64,000 nt of DNA from the NCBI GenBank assembly GCA_018907035.1, contig JACCIC010000213.1, positions 124,001 to 188,000 of the forward strand. Reading direction: 5' to 3'. Within the stretch, counting starts at the first letter, position 1, and every line of letters begins with the position of its first letter. The translations under genes and the position numbers were made by a program. Of this stretch, positions 23,136-36,956 are shown piece by piece. A model generated the notes under the pieces. That model did no database searches. It saw only the letters and a list, made by a program, of their open reading frames with translations, and was not told the origin of the DNA. This DNA comes from Sycobia sp. Sy_11 (lineage: Eukaryota > Arthropoda > Insecta > Hymenoptera > Epichrysomallidae).

Positions 23136-26100
23136 CTTATTATTATTAATATTTCCTTTTTTGTATGTACTTCAAGTAGGACATGTTGATTTATCCCTAA
23201 CATGCGTACTCGTAATAAATTCATAATCGTCTTTACATTTCTCTCTTCCTTTTTACTGAGATACCTAGGTGCAGTAACTATTCCTCATTCAAATAGAGGT
23301 GACCTATATATTCAATAATTAAAAACAAAATTAATGTTTCAACTTTAATTTAAATCGCGTGTGTTTAAGGATAATCCGATAATGGATTTATCCCTGAAAC
23401 ATTATATATAGTTGCAACGAAAAGACGCTCTATAGAGACTTTCATATTTGCAATAGCGATTGATTTTTCCTTCCGAGGAAAAAAAGAACCGATCTGAGCG
23501 TGTATATATATATACATATATATATGTCGAGGTTATCGATGAGTTTGCTAAAGTGTTCGCATAAATCAACGTCCATTCAAGCGCGAGCAAAGGGTAAAAG
23601 TGAAAATTAAAAGTAAATTTATCATCGATCAAAATGAAAACGGGTGGGGGGGGAGGGGCGGTCGGAACAAGCGCGGTTAAAGTGCTTGGCCAATAAAAAA
23701 TGCACGATATTATTCGGTAAATGACGCAGAATGTAAAATTATACGACGAGAGTCGTAGCAAATTTCGTAAATGGAAAAGATGCTGTTTCTGTTGGGTTGC
23801 TCGGCTGCGTCGGCGTCGTTCGGAAAAGTCAATTGTACGGTTTTAAAGGGAATTTCCGAGAACGATGTATATTTACATTTTTTTTTTGCTTATAAAATGT
23901 ATAGAAACATTATTATATTAACTTTGACGATATAATTTTATCAATTGTATTTCTCAAAGTCTAAAGCATAAATGAAATTCGATGAATTTTTAAAACCAAT
24001 TGCGAATTCAGAGATTCAACATATGGTGCGTGCGGATGTGCGGCTATTTACTGGCTGTTTTAATTGAAACTCTATTTTCCAAGTACGGTGCAAATTCGAT
24101 TTTTGTTTCACGCGATTATTTGTGAAAATTAATATGGCCAACAAAAAACAGAAAAACCATTTCAGGGTATTCTCCCGATAGTCCCTTAAGGTGGTAATGC
24201 GGGAAATAAACGTATTTTTTGTGTTTTTTTTTTTAAAGTTTTTATCCGTAATTATGGTAAATTTCAAAAATGTATAAATTGAATTTTTGTCGATAATTGC
24301 TTTTAATGACAATCCCTGAAAATTAATTTCTGGATTTTATGACTGAACTACTTCTAAGGGATCGAAAAGGGATAAAATATGTTTTGATTTCGATTTTGTA
24401 CAGGAATGAAAACATTATTTTCGTTTTTTATTTGCAACGATTACTATAAGAAACCCCTACAAGCCAATGTTTGAATTCGTTCATAATCTACTACTGAGAT
24501 GACGAAGATAGACAACATAAAATTTTGCAAATTTTTACTATTTTTTCTAAAAGCACTAATTTGAAAAAAAAAATGGGAATTTGTTTTTTCTTGTTAATTA
24601 TGGCACAAATTAATATCGAAATCCCTATTTCTCAATTTTACCCGAAGGTTCGCTTAAGGATAAAAAAGAATACACTTATATTTTTATACGTGTTTTTATG
24701 TTTTTTTAAATGACTTATTCGCATATTCTACACTTGCGAGTTCTATTATCGATTCTAAGGCTTGCTGATTTTTGCAAATCTGTAGTGATCAACTTTTGAA
24801 TTGACCCCCAAGTTCTTCCTGTACGAGATTAAGAGGAAAATAAACGTATTTCTATGCATGTAATGAATTCCGTTTTTAGTTTTATGTTTATTTTCACAAT
24901 TTAAGCTGTAAGCATGCCTAACCTTCAAGTTGTAGATTTTTGTTTAATATTCGTCTAATGGTTAATTTATTGACTTTTGTACTCATCAATATATAGCACG
25001 GGCATGGGAAAATCAGAAAAATCTTCAATGTATATATATAATGCTTAAGAAATTTTATAAACTCTCGATACCGGTAGCCTCATCTGCCGTATTTTACACC
25101 GTACAAACTAGGAACTGCTTATCAGATGAATCGTTATATGGTCACTCGTCGGTAATATAGCACCTGAGACCATTTACCTTCCGAGCAACTGTTTCTATAA
25201 TACATTTTCTCATCTATTCTCGCACAGAGGTCGCTATATCGAGGAAAGCCATGGATAACCCGCATTGTAGGTTAGTCAATGCGTGAGCGCACGCACACAT
25301 ACGTGCACGAGTCGTATATCTCCGCTGGTAGGAGTGTCGAAGTAGATACAGTTGATCGTTACATAAATTAAGTATTTCGCCTATATTGCCGACTATAAAC
25401 TATTAACTAATAAAATTCGTCTTTTTAGTTATCCACCAGATATCCAGCTAGTAATTTACTCTGTTCATCGTCACTCGATTCTTTCAGGGCCAGGAGTCAT
25501 TCGCAGTTAAAAGTTGCCTTGTATATTCCCATCTCTGGATTTACATATGCAATCCTACGAGAATACCTATAAAGTACATTTTAACCTTATTTTTTATGAA
25601 TGTAAATGCATCAGCTAGACATTGTATAAAAAAACCCATTTCCATACGTAACTATTTCATCTAATATCGATAAATAATAATATATAATAGCTAATAAAAA
25701 ATAATAAACAATAACATTTGATAACAAAAAAAAACCTATCAAGCTTTTTAAAATACATGCATTCCTATAAAAATTTAAAGGTTCATTGAAGCATTTTGAA
25801 TATTAGGTTTTGCATTAAAAAATTAACTAGATTGTATCCAATATTCGGTATAACGTTTTCATATAGCATTAAAGTCAAGTAGTGATAAATGGCATTACAA
25901 TCGATGAATGTAATTTCAAGGGCAAAGCAGTACGAAAATTTAACGTGACAAGTCTTATTAGTAGGTATAGTAGCTCATATCAGTTGGGTGACAGTTATTC
26001 TATTTTTGCAGAGGCTCGCGACATTCTTCAACTTATTATTTATACAAAATCAATAAATACTTTTTTATTGAAACCGAAATAATTATTTTATTAACGCTGA

Positions 26101-27054
26101 ATTTATCCCTTCATCTCGGAGATTTTTATTCTTACTATTCGTGATTATTTATTCCCCATTTCTTTGGCAAAAATTAATCGAAAGGAACGAGTGGCTTCTT
26201 CCTGGCATATCCGAGGAACTAAATCAGCCTCAACCTTAACCCATACAAGCAGATTAAGATCTCATCATGAACCATCATTTAGCATAGATTTGAAATTAAA
26301 ATTTCGATGGTGACACGGTGAAAAGGCGAAATTCGGGTCGGTCTTTTAAATTAACAACATATATAACTATACCACAACATATATATCTCGCAAATCGATT
26401 CTTTTCGAAAAAATTTTGAAATTTAAGAGATACTTATTACTATCAATTTTAAAAAGTGTACCAAAAAATGCACGGGGACTTTCTTGATAATTTCGCAAAC
26501 ACAGTAATCTCTTTCCAGGATTTCAAAAAATTAGTTATCTAGATATAATTTTACTATCAGAGTTTAATATCAGCCGTTTTCATAGAAACCTAAATTATCT
26601 CATGAATAACAATTTAATGTTTGACGAAAATTCATAAACAGTGTATCAGTCATTATGAACATAATATTATTGTCATTCCTTGCATTACTTTTATTTATTT
26701 TTTAATGAGGAGAGAAGATCTTTGATAAATAAACTTATTTATAATAAAGATAAACAAGACTCAGTACAGCCATTTTCATTTTCTACAACCTTTATAAAAT
26801 TCCGTTCAAAAAATTAAAACAGAGCCTTATTTATTTGGCAATTAAGATATAACCGAAATTTTTGTTAACTTTCAGATTTAAATTAATCGAATTTCCCCTA
26901 AAAATATAAAATATACGCATCTAAATTTTGGCATTAACCTTTATTAACAGAAAAGTGTTTGTGCCTGAAATCAAGTCACGTTATCGCTAAGTAAAACTAA
27001 GTTATCGTTCTACTTATTTTCGCTTTCTAAGTTTCTTTCAAAAATATCTACTTT

Positions 27055-27114
27055 ATATATATATATATATATATCACTTGTGTGCTTATATATATCACTT
27101 GTATGCTTATTTTA
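27055..27114. repeat. TA run plus duplicated 18-20 bp unit
   Basis: A (TA)n stretch is followed by two near-identical copies of a TATATATCACTTGTRTGCTTA-type unit, differing mainly at one base. Confidence 0.8.
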
Positions 27115-27327
27115 TTTGGTAAATATAAGAATGATAAAAAGTACAATGTAAATAATTTCCAAATTTTTAAATAAATTTATTAGCTTAAATTTATTATATA
27201 ACAACCGAGGAATATTTAAATCACAATTATATCATAATGTAAAATGTTTCTTAATAAATCGGGATAATTCGAAAAATTTCTCGAATACATGCGACTAACA
27301 CAGTGAAAATTCATCTATTGGAAAAAA

Positions 27328-27354
27328 GATATATATATATATGTAATATATATA

Positions 27355-27386
<32 letters not shown>

Positions 27387-27389
27387 TAG
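27328..27389. repeat. (TA)n microsatellite, interrupted
   Basis: Two TA arrays are split by GTAATA and an A-run. Confidence 0.9.
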
Positions 27390-27540
27390 ATGTATTGTAT
27401 ATATGTATGCATAAAAGTAAAATTAAAGTAAAGACATTTTTTTCAAAATGCTTTTCAAGCGATAATCGGTACACGTGAACGAGAAAATCGAATGATAAGT
27501 GAAGTGCGGATTATATAGCCAATTCTCCCGTGTATATATA

Positions 27541-30480
27541 TAAGCGATTCTCGTCTCGGTGAAATTTCCTAAATCAAAGAGAAAAAGAAAAAAAAGAACG
27601 AGAAAAATAGCCGGAAGGGGAAAAGAAGATCAAATCGAACCCACCTTCATCATCCTTATGTATTATTAAGCTATTGGCGCGTGCCCGCTAATCCTCCACC
27701 GACTATGTTATCTATCGCGAGCTCCCCCCTGCCCTCCCTCTCCTTACGCGCTACATATTATTTATACCATGCCGAGCTCGCTCGACGCGAGATTAATAAT
27801 CTCGATTAATCTCCATAACCGCGGACCGCAGGCCCGGCATTATCTGCGCGAATGCCGCGGATGTAATACGTATAGCGTGTATGGGTATAGCATTCGAGAG
27901 CAGAGCGCGGCCATTCATTAGCACCTCGTATACAAACCTCGATACTTCCTTCGTAGAATTATACAATATATACGCGCGTATATATATGCATACATACGAG
28001 CCGTGGTAATGCATAAAAGTCTACGTCCCACAGCATGCTCTAGTTATTCGTCGCCTATATATATATATAAATAACTGGGATGCGTTTGCGCAATGTAATA
28101 CGCAAGTTAATACGACAAAAAGCGGTAACTTTATACTTTTGTACCTATCTATATATATATAACATATATGTACGTATAGTAGTATAAAACTTACAGTTAC
28201 GTTATATACCGAGAGTGTCTGCGCGCGCGCGCCTGTGTGTGTGTGTGTGTGCAAGTGTAACGCCGCTATTGCATCGTACCCTTCGTCGCATCGGAGACGT
28301 TTATTCTCTGCCGTTTGACGGAAAAATTCGGCCGGGGACGAGTTTTGCGGTAATGCGGATGCTTTTCCTTCTTTTAAGAGTGCGTTTTTTTTTTTTTTTT
28401 TTTTTTTAATAATGGAGAAACTTTTGCGTACATCAAAAGAAACGTTATCTACAGCCAGAGGTTAGAGGGGGGGGGGGGAATTTCTCGAGCTTTAGTAAAT
28501 AGGAGAAAATAACGGTCGTAACAATAGTGTCGCAGGGCTCTGAAGTAAGAAAAAGAAAAAAGAGTCTAGCTGCGACTCGGGACCGGGTTACTGTAGAAGG
28601 AGGAGAAAACCGGCGATTATCGCATTTTCAATGACATACAAAAATCAATCGATCCAGAGTTAATTTTTTTTTTTTTTTTGTCTCCGATGAGAAAAAAATT
28701 ACGTCGATCGGAGGTGTCGATCGTTCGATGATTGGGGGAGAAGGAATCGTATTGAAAGCGAGCGGTGAAAATTCGATACCGATCGATTGTCAGCGACGTT
28801 TTTTTTCAGACTTCGAGGGGACTGCTCTATATATAGGTATTTATAAGGTACTGCAAAGATGTACTCGGTCGATGTACCGTATCCCTGAAATTCGCAATTC
28901 CGGCATGACGATTGAAAATTTTGCGCGACATCTCTGCAATCGCATAATTTCAGAAAATATTGAGAAAAATCCGATTTTCGATTAAAAAAAGCACGCGTAT
29001 CGAATCGCTTAAATTGATCGTAAGCGTACGGTTTTCGTAGGAGCAATAATTCGCGGATAAAATGTAATCATACTTTTCGAATGGCTTTTACAAGCTGTCG
29101 TTTCCAAAAATTTTTTGTATTAAGGAAATATATTTTTTCTTTACGGCATCTCAATAAAAGTATGTTAATGTCGAATGTAAATATAAAAATCGATCGATAT
29201 TCCAATGACATTGAAAATTGTCGCTATGAAAATCGTGAAAATCTGCCAACGTCGGCGTTCACTGGTTTAGTTAATCGCTTAGATATTAAAACTTACATTA
29301 GGTAATTAATAAGTTCGTTAAAAAAAAAATTACTCAAATTAAGATAGATTTTTAACAAATGTCCCACTTTCAGCGGTGTTCCATCGGATATTGAATCGAT
29401 ATATTGAAATATAAGGTGGCGTTGGACATGCAATTGTCACCATAAAAATCTTAAATATCGCTAACTTTGACAAGATTGCGTTTCATCACTATAATGGTTT
29501 GCTGGTTGAATCTCGTATTTCACAGAAATCTTCTGTACTATCAAATCCGAATACCGTTCTATTTTCATCACATCTCATTTCAGATGGCCCCGTGCAAGTA
29601 TCCGTAGCTTCGAAGAAATCCGATGGGTGGTTATCTATTTTCTTTTAAATATCTATAATTAAATCACGTTAAAAATACGATTCAATTTACTTAACGTATT
29701 TTTCGAATGAGAAATTCTGAATAATTTTCAGATTTTTGCTTAAGAAAATTAAGTTGGGTCCTACATCAGTCGCCTGTTACTACTTGCACAGAAGATTGTA
29801 TATTGTTCTGACAGAAATTCAATTATCTCCTACATTAATCGAGCGAATGCAGGTTTTATTCCAAACTATAAAGTTTTTTTCTCCGTATGTACGCTGGGCA
29901 GTAATTGAGCGAGCTTATTTTCTAGAAAAGTTGCCGGAAGCCCAAGCGAAAAACAGAATCCAATTTCACGTTCGTCAATCGATGCGTTCTCCTTCGTTAA
30001 TCCGGCGAGCCCGACAAATCTTTCTTTCACCGCTGCAAGGGTGTAATTGTCAGAATTTTCGTGTTTCGGTTCTTACGGATTTCCGCCACGTCGTCGGCAA
30101 AATTTTCCAAAAAAAAAAAAAAAAACTGAAACAAAACAAAAACCATCGTTCCCTCCCGGTCGCTTCATTCGCAAAGCGACCGTAACACAGACATCCGCAG
30201 GAATCGTCCGCTCGCTGACCTTCCTCGCGGCTGTACCGGTACGTCCATCGCGTCTACCAGCCGATCTTCCGAGCGAGCTCGGGCGCCCGCGGATAAAACA
30301 GTCGGCGCAACCGAGCACGGCAATACAAGGACCTCCTCCCGCGATATCGGGTATTGTAAGCGCGCGGATATAATACCGGGCGCCGTGCGATCGTAATATG
30401 CGCGTGACGTGGGAAACGAGAATCCGAGCGAAAGACCGATAAGAAAGGTGAGCGCGCGGAGAGAAGAGCTTACATATAAT
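27541..30480. other. Mixed region with CpG-rich segments
   Basis: 27650-28010 and 30150-30460 are CpG-rich; 28200-29450 is intermediate with A/T homopolymers (28386-28407, 28664-28679) and a G-run at 28467-28479. A frame open for 149 codons at 29736-30185 starts just after a ttttcag and overlaps the dispersed repeat at 29631, whose other copy carries stops, so it is not called a gene. A donor-like AAG|gtgagcg occurs at 30447/30448 with nothing to pair it with. Confidence 0.45.
29631..29841 (+). repeat. Diverged dispersed repeat, copy A
   Basis: This segment aligns by eye with 45948-46130 in the same orientation. Shared landmarks in the same order are ATATCTA, TAAATCAC, TTAAAA, ACGTATTT, ATTAAG, an AGAAGATTG block and TCTCCTAC. 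Roughly two thirds of positions match with small gaps. Copy A is open in one frame while copy B has several stops. The family is unknown; an old transposon fragment or an ancient local duplication would both fit. Confidence 0.5.
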
Positions 30481-30496
30481 GTGTATGTATGTGTAC

Positions 30497-30657
<161 letters not shown>

Positions 30658-30786
30658 ATAACGGTGCACTGGAGAACGGCGTAACCGCACGACAAGGAGT
30701 GAGAGCGAGAGAGAGAAAGAGTTGGCGGGGGAGGGGGATATGGAAGTGGAAGAGGACTACTCGCGCGACGGTATATACGCACGCGT

Positions 30787-30787
30787 A

Positions 30788-30837
<50 letters not shown>
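30787..30837. repeat. (TA)n microsatellite
   Basis: Pure TA array of about 51 bp flanked by GCGT and ACGC, giving a palindrome that extends past the repeat. Confidence 0.9.
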
Positions 30838-30838
<1 letters not shown>

Positions 30839-30948
30839 GCGGTAGTATAGCGCGCCACGCGCGTAATAGCGCCGGCTCGCTTCCAGTGTATACAGCGCGT
30901 AGCCCCACGGCGCGTACCGCAGTCATGGTATCATAGTAGTGGAACGAG

Positions 30949-30950
<2 letters not shown>

Positions 30951-30985
<35 letters not shown>
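30951..30985. repeat. (GA)n microsatellite
   Basis: Pure GA run of about 35 bp inside a CpG-rich block. Confidence 0.9.
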
Positions 30986-30988
<3 letters not shown>

Positions 30989-31163
30989 GAGCGCGATAAA
31001 GGGGGGAGGGGGGAGAGGAACATAACAGTCCCCGTCCCCGCGGGAGCGCGACGCGCGCCGATCTTCCGCGCGCTCGCCTCTGCTGCAGTGTCGGATCGGA
31101 CGGCTACGCGCGCGATATTATAGCCGCTCGGGCCCTGTTGTTCGTAGATATAAATATTACATG

Positions 31164-31166
<3 letters not shown>

Positions 31167-31215
<49 letters not shown>
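31167..31215. repeat. (TA)n microsatellite
   Basis: Pure TA array of about 49 bp. Confidence 0.9.
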
Positions 31216-31218
<3 letters not shown>

Positions 31219-31357
31219 TTGCGTTGACGCGCGGAAGAGCGCGCGCGTCACGCGCATGCGTTACGCTGTATGAGCTGGTGTAGGCGCGCGAAAAATCGCC
31301 CTTACAGGCGGAGTCTGCTGTATAATACAGCCGGGATTTAAAACAGAAACAAACGAA

Positions 31358-31439
31358 ATATATATATACCAAGACATAGTATATATACCTAGACATATAT
31401 ATATACCTAGAAAAACTATATATACCTAGACATAGATAT

Positions 31440-31479
<40 letters not shown>
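31358..31479. repeat. Minisatellite of TATATACCTAGACATA-type units leading into (TA)n
   Basis: At least four degenerate copies of a TATATACCWAGA unit (31358-31440) run into a pure TA array (31443-31479). Confidence 0.8.
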
Positions 31480-31480
<1 letters not shown>

Positions 31481-31990
31481 CGGTGCGCGTCAACAAGGAC
31501 CACCGTCAAAGTGCCGGTTGTTCCGTCTTCGAGATTTTGAATAATCATCTCGTCGTGCCGCCGCCCGCATCGTCAGGCGTGATCGGACAAGAAAAAGCCG
31601 CCGTAACATTGTATACATAGATATATAGTGGTTCGTCGTTGGATCTGTATCAGCTCGTGAGTATACACATATAGATACGTTTACATACGTGATGTGCATA
31701 TATACAAACTCTGTAACAAAATAGTAAATTTCAAAGAGATACTTGTATACTTAACGAGAGCGAATGAAAAGATTTATCGCAAATAAAAAGAGAAAATAGA
31801 ACGAACTAAGTTCTTGATAATAAAAGCATAGTAAGCTGTTATTGAATTAAGGGCATGTATTTTTATGTCCAATAAAGCGTTTTACTGTATCTCTTTTTAA
31901 CAAATTTGAATGCACACGTACTATTTTTTTTCTCGTTCGCTATATTTATAGAGGGAATGGATTAAATTTTCGGATTACCAAAAGTAGACA

Positions 31991-31992
<2 letters not shown>

Positions 31993-32054
<62 letters not shown>
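31993..32054. repeat. (TA)n-(GT)n compound microsatellite
   Basis: About 36 bp of TA joined directly to about 26 bp of GT. Confidence 0.9.
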
Positions 32055-32395
32055 TTACCGATCTCTCGCTTTTTTTGTCCTCTTTACACGCCCTAAAAAA
32101 AAAAAAAACTGGATGGCTGAATTATCGTGAAAGTTTCGGTGCCTGTACGAAGACGCCGATAATCACAATGCCATCCGACGACGTTGCCCGGTGTGTCGCT
32201 AGAATCGTTTCCGCGTGTTATATATGATTGCGATAGTGGAAGCCGTGGAAATGTAGTACTTCAGTCTTTGTATGTATGTGTGTATGTGTATATACAAATG
32301 AAATTTACGGATGTTGAGCGATAACTTTCGGAGACGGGGCTTTTAGCGCGCGGCAGATGAGTCTGATTGATGTACGCGCTGATTAAAATAACGAG

Positions 32396-32397
<2 letters not shown>

Positions 32398-32448
<51 letters not shown>
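32398..32448. repeat. (TA)n microsatellite
   Basis: Pure TA array of about 50 bp. Confidence 0.9.
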
Positions 32449-32452
<4 letters not shown>

Positions 32453-32643
32453 AGATAATGGTCAGTGTGATACATGCCAGAATAGCTCGAAATTGTTTTA
32501 ACCGTATATATTATACAAGTAAATTTGTTTACATTGTAAATTCAATGATTATTTTGAATAACGCGCGAACAAAGCGGGCGAAGAATAACAGACAATTTTC
32601 CTTTCTTTCACAATTAAACGTTAATTAGAATTGTTCATACAAT

Positions 32644-32646
<3 letters not shown>

Positions 32647-32685
<39 letters not shown>
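32647..32685. repeat. (TA)n microsatellite
   Basis: Pure TA array of about 39 bp. Confidence 0.9.
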
Positions 32686-32688
<3 letters not shown>

Positions 32689-32767
32689 CATAAATTATGC
32701 CCAAGTATTATTCAAATCTATGGCTACGATAATATTTAAGCACGCAGTACGCTTCGTGAGGAATGCA

Positions 32768-32769
<2 letters not shown>

Positions 32770-32816
<47 letters not shown>
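32770..32816. repeat. (TA)n microsatellite
   Basis: Pure TA array of about 47 bp, the third within 420 bp. Confidence 0.9.
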
Positions 32817-32821
<5 letters not shown>

Positions 32822-34013
32822 CACATTTACACGAATGAAAGTAGTGCGAACAAATATATAATATTTGAAGCAGACATACAGTGTATATACAATTGAGCGT
32901 CTGTGTATTACCAGGAAAAATTAATGCAGAGCCAATTTATTTCAATAAAAACTTCAAATACGTTTCAAGGATCGTTGCCAATTTTAATATTTAAACGATT
33001 TAATACGAGAGCTACATATTTGCGTCTAATAACTTTCATATAAATAAGCACATAAGTAACCAAGCTGCTATTTTGAGATTCAGAAAACTCGTAAAAGGAA
33101 AAATAATGATTTTCGAATTGATAAAGAGTCGAGTTCGGAGTGAAAGTATCGAATTCCAAGCGTGGATTATTTATTGCTAATTGAAAAACAATGTATTTAG
33201 AGCATACATTGACGTATGATAGGCGTAACAAAAATATAACGTATATATTTTTTTCCATGCTCTACAAGAATCCGTATAGATATTAAATTTAATTTAATAT
33301 TTATATAAAGACTTCTGGTAAGATATTAGATTGGTCATAAATAAGAGGTATTGAAATATTGAATTTCACACCTGGACGTATATTGAGACAATTATAAATT
33401 AATCTGCAATTTGAACCATTGATATTCATTAAATACGAAATTAAAAGTCAAATAAATATAAAGTAATCGATCTATCGTGTGTCAAATATTTTAAAGAGAC
33501 AATGTCGAATATTTTAAAGAGATTTCTGCACTCTTTTAAATTTGCTCTTTTCAAATATTAAATTAATGCTAGATTTTCATCCATAATTTTACTATAATCG
33601 CTATTTAAGTAAATAACTGGTAAAATAAAAAATTACTTGTTTATCCTTTGTGGAACATGTCCTTATACAGGTTGTCACTCATGGACTTCAATACATCAAT
33701 TCAATAAATTTTGAAAATACAAGTAATTGAAGCAGTGGAGAAACAAAATTCAATGCTCGCAACTAAATAAATAATTACGTTATATATTTCGAGACAATTA
33801 TATATGTCATAATTGCCATCTTTATAATACGTCGCACGATCGCGTATACCCGTCTCATTATTCGAAATGAATAAGCCGAGCCAAAAATTCCAATCTCTCT
33901 TATTTCCAAACAGCCGCGAGCTCATCCGTATGAAACATCGCGAGCCTTGGCCTGCGTCGACGGTCTGCGCGTATTGTGCCCGGAAAATTGTCAATAAAAC
34001 TTATAAAGACACG

Positions 34014-34016
<3 letters not shown>

Positions 34017-34053
<37 letters not shown>
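34017..34053. repeat. (GT)n microsatellite
   Basis: Near-pure GT run of about 35 bp. Confidence 0.9.
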
Positions 34054-35304
34054 GTTTAAGTAGACGAGTATATCGCGCGCTCGAGACGTCAAATGAACAA
34101 AAAAAAAAAAAAAAAAACTTAGCGCGCATACGCATCGCAGAGGCGCGTCCCTCGCGACGACGACGACGACGGCGATCATGCTGTGCCGACGACCAACGAC
34201 TTCCCTCCCGCCCTCATCTGCCAGCCGCGCAGCCGTGTTCGCGCGCTCGCGCGCGGTCCGTTACGCGTGTCGCCGTCGTTAGCGCGCGCGTTGCGATGCG
34301 CCCTTTCGGAGCGCGGTCGCGCCGGACAGACACGGACACGTAGAAGCATGTGGTCACAGGTGGTCGTCGATTAATGACGGCTACAGGGGGGGGGGGAGCG
34401 GAGTGGAATGAGAGAGGTAGATTGATAGATAGTTATGCGCGTATTTATTTATAATCGTAGATACAAAAAGTGTGTAGTAATTTACGGTGTAAAAACAATG
34501 AATTAGTGTATAAATATGTACTATGTGTACAGCTACGTTACGTATGTTGTTGAAAAACAAACGTTCCATATAAAAGAATATAAATGACAACATTGATACG
34601 GAATGGCTGTATGCGAAGCAGAGACGGTCGACATTTTACTGTCCACATCGATATTACGCATCGACGGGGGTATCGCCCGGTGAGGCGTCGATGCAACGCG
34701 ATACAACTAGAATTGTCGATACTCGATATTAAAATTACAAAATAAATTCTTTACAATTCAGCACGGTGATGATTTCGTAGCTCGCTTTTGGACGAATAAA
34801 ATCGTGCGACGTACGCGTGATAATTTCTGATCTGGACAAACAATAGATTTTCGGCTTCGGAGTGACAAGTTTAGATTTTTCCGATATCAAAATACAGGTA
34901 GCGATACGATTGAGTGTCGAACTGACAGAACAATGATAATAAATTTTCTACCTCGACGCGAAATTTCTACTGCACAGTAAGTTCGTCGCATCGATATCAC
35001 AAGTAGTAACGGAAGTAGGAAATACACGCAAGCGAATTCAAAAAAAAAAAAAAAAAACAAATAGAGAGAAAAACACGGAGACAGAGAGTTGCGCTTTAAC
35101 GCGACACCCGCTTTCTTCGCCTGGCATTAATTAATTAAGTCCAATTTTATCGGTTGGGTTGGATATGTAGTTGCTTATAATTTGCTTTGGGAGAGGCCGA
35201 AGAGTTTGCAAATGTATTATGCCAAGCGTAATTTTAAGTTCGTTATATTACATATATTGTACAGATTTACCAATATAAGGCGTCCTCTTTTTTTCTGAAC
35301 AAAA

Positions 35305-35305
<1 letters not shown>

Positions 35306-35361
<56 letters not shown>
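35306..35361. repeat. (TA)n microsatellite
   Basis: Pure TA array of about 55 bp. Confidence 0.9.
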
Positions 35362-35364
<3 letters not shown>

Positions 35365-35524
35365 AAATATAAATATATATAAGCGCGATAACTTTCTAGT
35401 CGTATAGGATTCCTCACTGGATTTCTATTATACCTGCTGCTTTACTTTCTTAAAGCGACGGAGAATATCTCGGGTCACAGATTTTACGATTCATTTGCCG
35501 CCGTTCTTGATATCTAAATGGACG

Positions 35525-35527
<3 letters not shown>

Positions 35528-35583
<56 letters not shown>
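35528..35583. repeat. (TA)n microsatellite
   Basis: Pure TA array of about 56 bp, about 170 bp from the preceding one. Confidence 0.9.
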
Positions 35584-35586
<3 letters not shown>

Positions 35587-35716
35587 GCTATTGTATGCAT
35601 AAATGAAGTTTCTTCCTTCGCTATGCGGATCTCGGATAGAAATATGACTAGTCCAACTCAAGATTTTATCCACATACTGGACAGGTGATATTCTGTAATG
35701 TAAACTGCATTCGACG

Positions 35717-35717
<1 letters not shown>

Positions 35718-35774
<57 letters not shown>
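35718..35774. repeat. (GA)n microsatellite
   Basis: GA run of nearly 50 bp with A-rich edges. Confidence 0.9.
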
Positions 35775-35775
<1 letters not shown>

Positions 35776-36895
35776 CCGTGTGTTTTGGATCCTGTATTGG
35801 TTATGTGCGCGCATCCGCAGTCTTTTCAAATCTGCCTGTTTTTTTCCGAACACCCCTCATCCGAATTAAAGAATTTTCGAATGAAAATTTCAACCGAATT
35901 CTAACGGTGAAATAAATAAATTTAAATTTCCTCATATATCTTTCACCTTATACGCAAGACTTTGTTCCCGAAAATGTATATTGAAAAAATAATTATTAAA
36001 CGTTATTAATTCACAGAATTTCACGGCCATTGTTTGTCATTCTTCAAATTCCAAATTCAATGTAAGGACAATAAGCCTGGTCATTGTTGAGTTAAAGTCC
36101 TCCGTCTCAGCTATGATTACTCGTAAAACAAAAAAAAATCCCTCGACTAATTTTAAGGGGTGGGAGTACATTTTCGTAAACTGAGAAAAGCGCTGTGTCT
36201 CGAGAAGCGGCCGGCCCTCGGACTTTAAAATTGTACAGTACTGATTTTTCGAGGTAAATCAGAAATTGCCCTCGCCCAATGGGTCACGAATCCGTTATCC
36301 AAGTATCCGAGCCCCTCCTCCGCGCTGGGATTTGCCTACGCAATTTGCGCCGTGCACAAGAACACGTCGTAAATTATCGGAACTACTCATCGGAACTCGT
36401 CTCGTTGGTCCTCCTTAGAAAGTTCTTGTCGCGGGCGCGGATGAAGATCGGAATTTCCTCGCACGCCGCGCCTGGACGGAATAGTCCACGATACGTTTTT
36501 CCATACGCGGGCTTGACGATGCGTCGTCCCTCTACTCAGCGGCGCGATCGATCATTTTACAATATCACTTGGACAAATTCCCGAGAGATCGCGCTCGGGA
36601 AACGAAAATGTCGCATTGGTACTATTGATGAGCAATCGGATATTCCTGCGAAAACAAAGAGAAAGACGAACAACAGCAATAACAAGAAAAATAGGTCAGC
36701 TACATTTGTATTAGAAACTCTCGTAAGACTTTTCCTTCTGGATCCCGACAAGAAATAGGGAAATTCCAAACGGGAGCCCCGATATGATTCTATGCTAAAA
36801 ATACTTACACGGTATATTGCTATTCTTATATAGGACTACATTACTTTCCTAATGGCGTGCATCGGCGCAATTCATTTACACACACACATACATTC

Positions 36896-36899
<4 letters not shown>

Positions 36900-36951
<52 letters not shown>
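36900..36951. repeat. (TA)n microsatellite
   Basis: Pure TA array of about 52 bp. Confidence 0.9.

Positions 36952-36956
<5 letters not shown>

Larger units (their letters stand above)
19431..27540. other. Long AT-rich desert
   Basis: About 8 kb of AT-rich DNA with frequent stops in all frames and no supported gene. It contains TA arrays at about 21.8 and 27.3 kb, a repeated inverted motif at 22887-23135, a bulged 10-bp hairpin at 20788-20811 (ACTTTG-g-TCCT/AGGACAAAGT), and a 66-codon frame at 25882-26082 without splice context. Less AT-rich islands at 22260-22520 and 25080-25330 could be conserved elements, which cannot be judged from one sequence. Confidence 0.5.
30838..31340. other. CpG-rich block between TA arrays
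   Basis: GC-rich DNA with a GA tract at 30951-30985 and a TA array at 31167. No exon is supported. Confidence 0.5.
31480..36890. other. TA-array-rich non-coding region
   Basis: Seven long TA arrays lie here, separated by AT-rich DNA. 33840-34380 is CpG-rich with GT, A and CGA runs. A G-run lies at 34386-34396. A short tandem duplication of a TGTCRAATATTTTAAAGAGA word occurs at 33480-33523. The frame at 36279-36758 is non-repetitive but has no splice context or known domain and is not called. Confidence 0.5.

Noticed and set aside
29736..30185. 149-codon frame after a ttttcag acceptor-like site
   Set aside because: Its first part overlaps a dispersed repeat whose other copy carries stops, and its end runs through a poly-lysine homopolymer. 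Kept only as part of the repeat finding.
36279..36758. 159-codon plus-strand frame
   Set aside because: The translation is non-repetitive but begins without context, ends in a lysine/asparagine-rich run and has no acceptor, donor or recognised domain.
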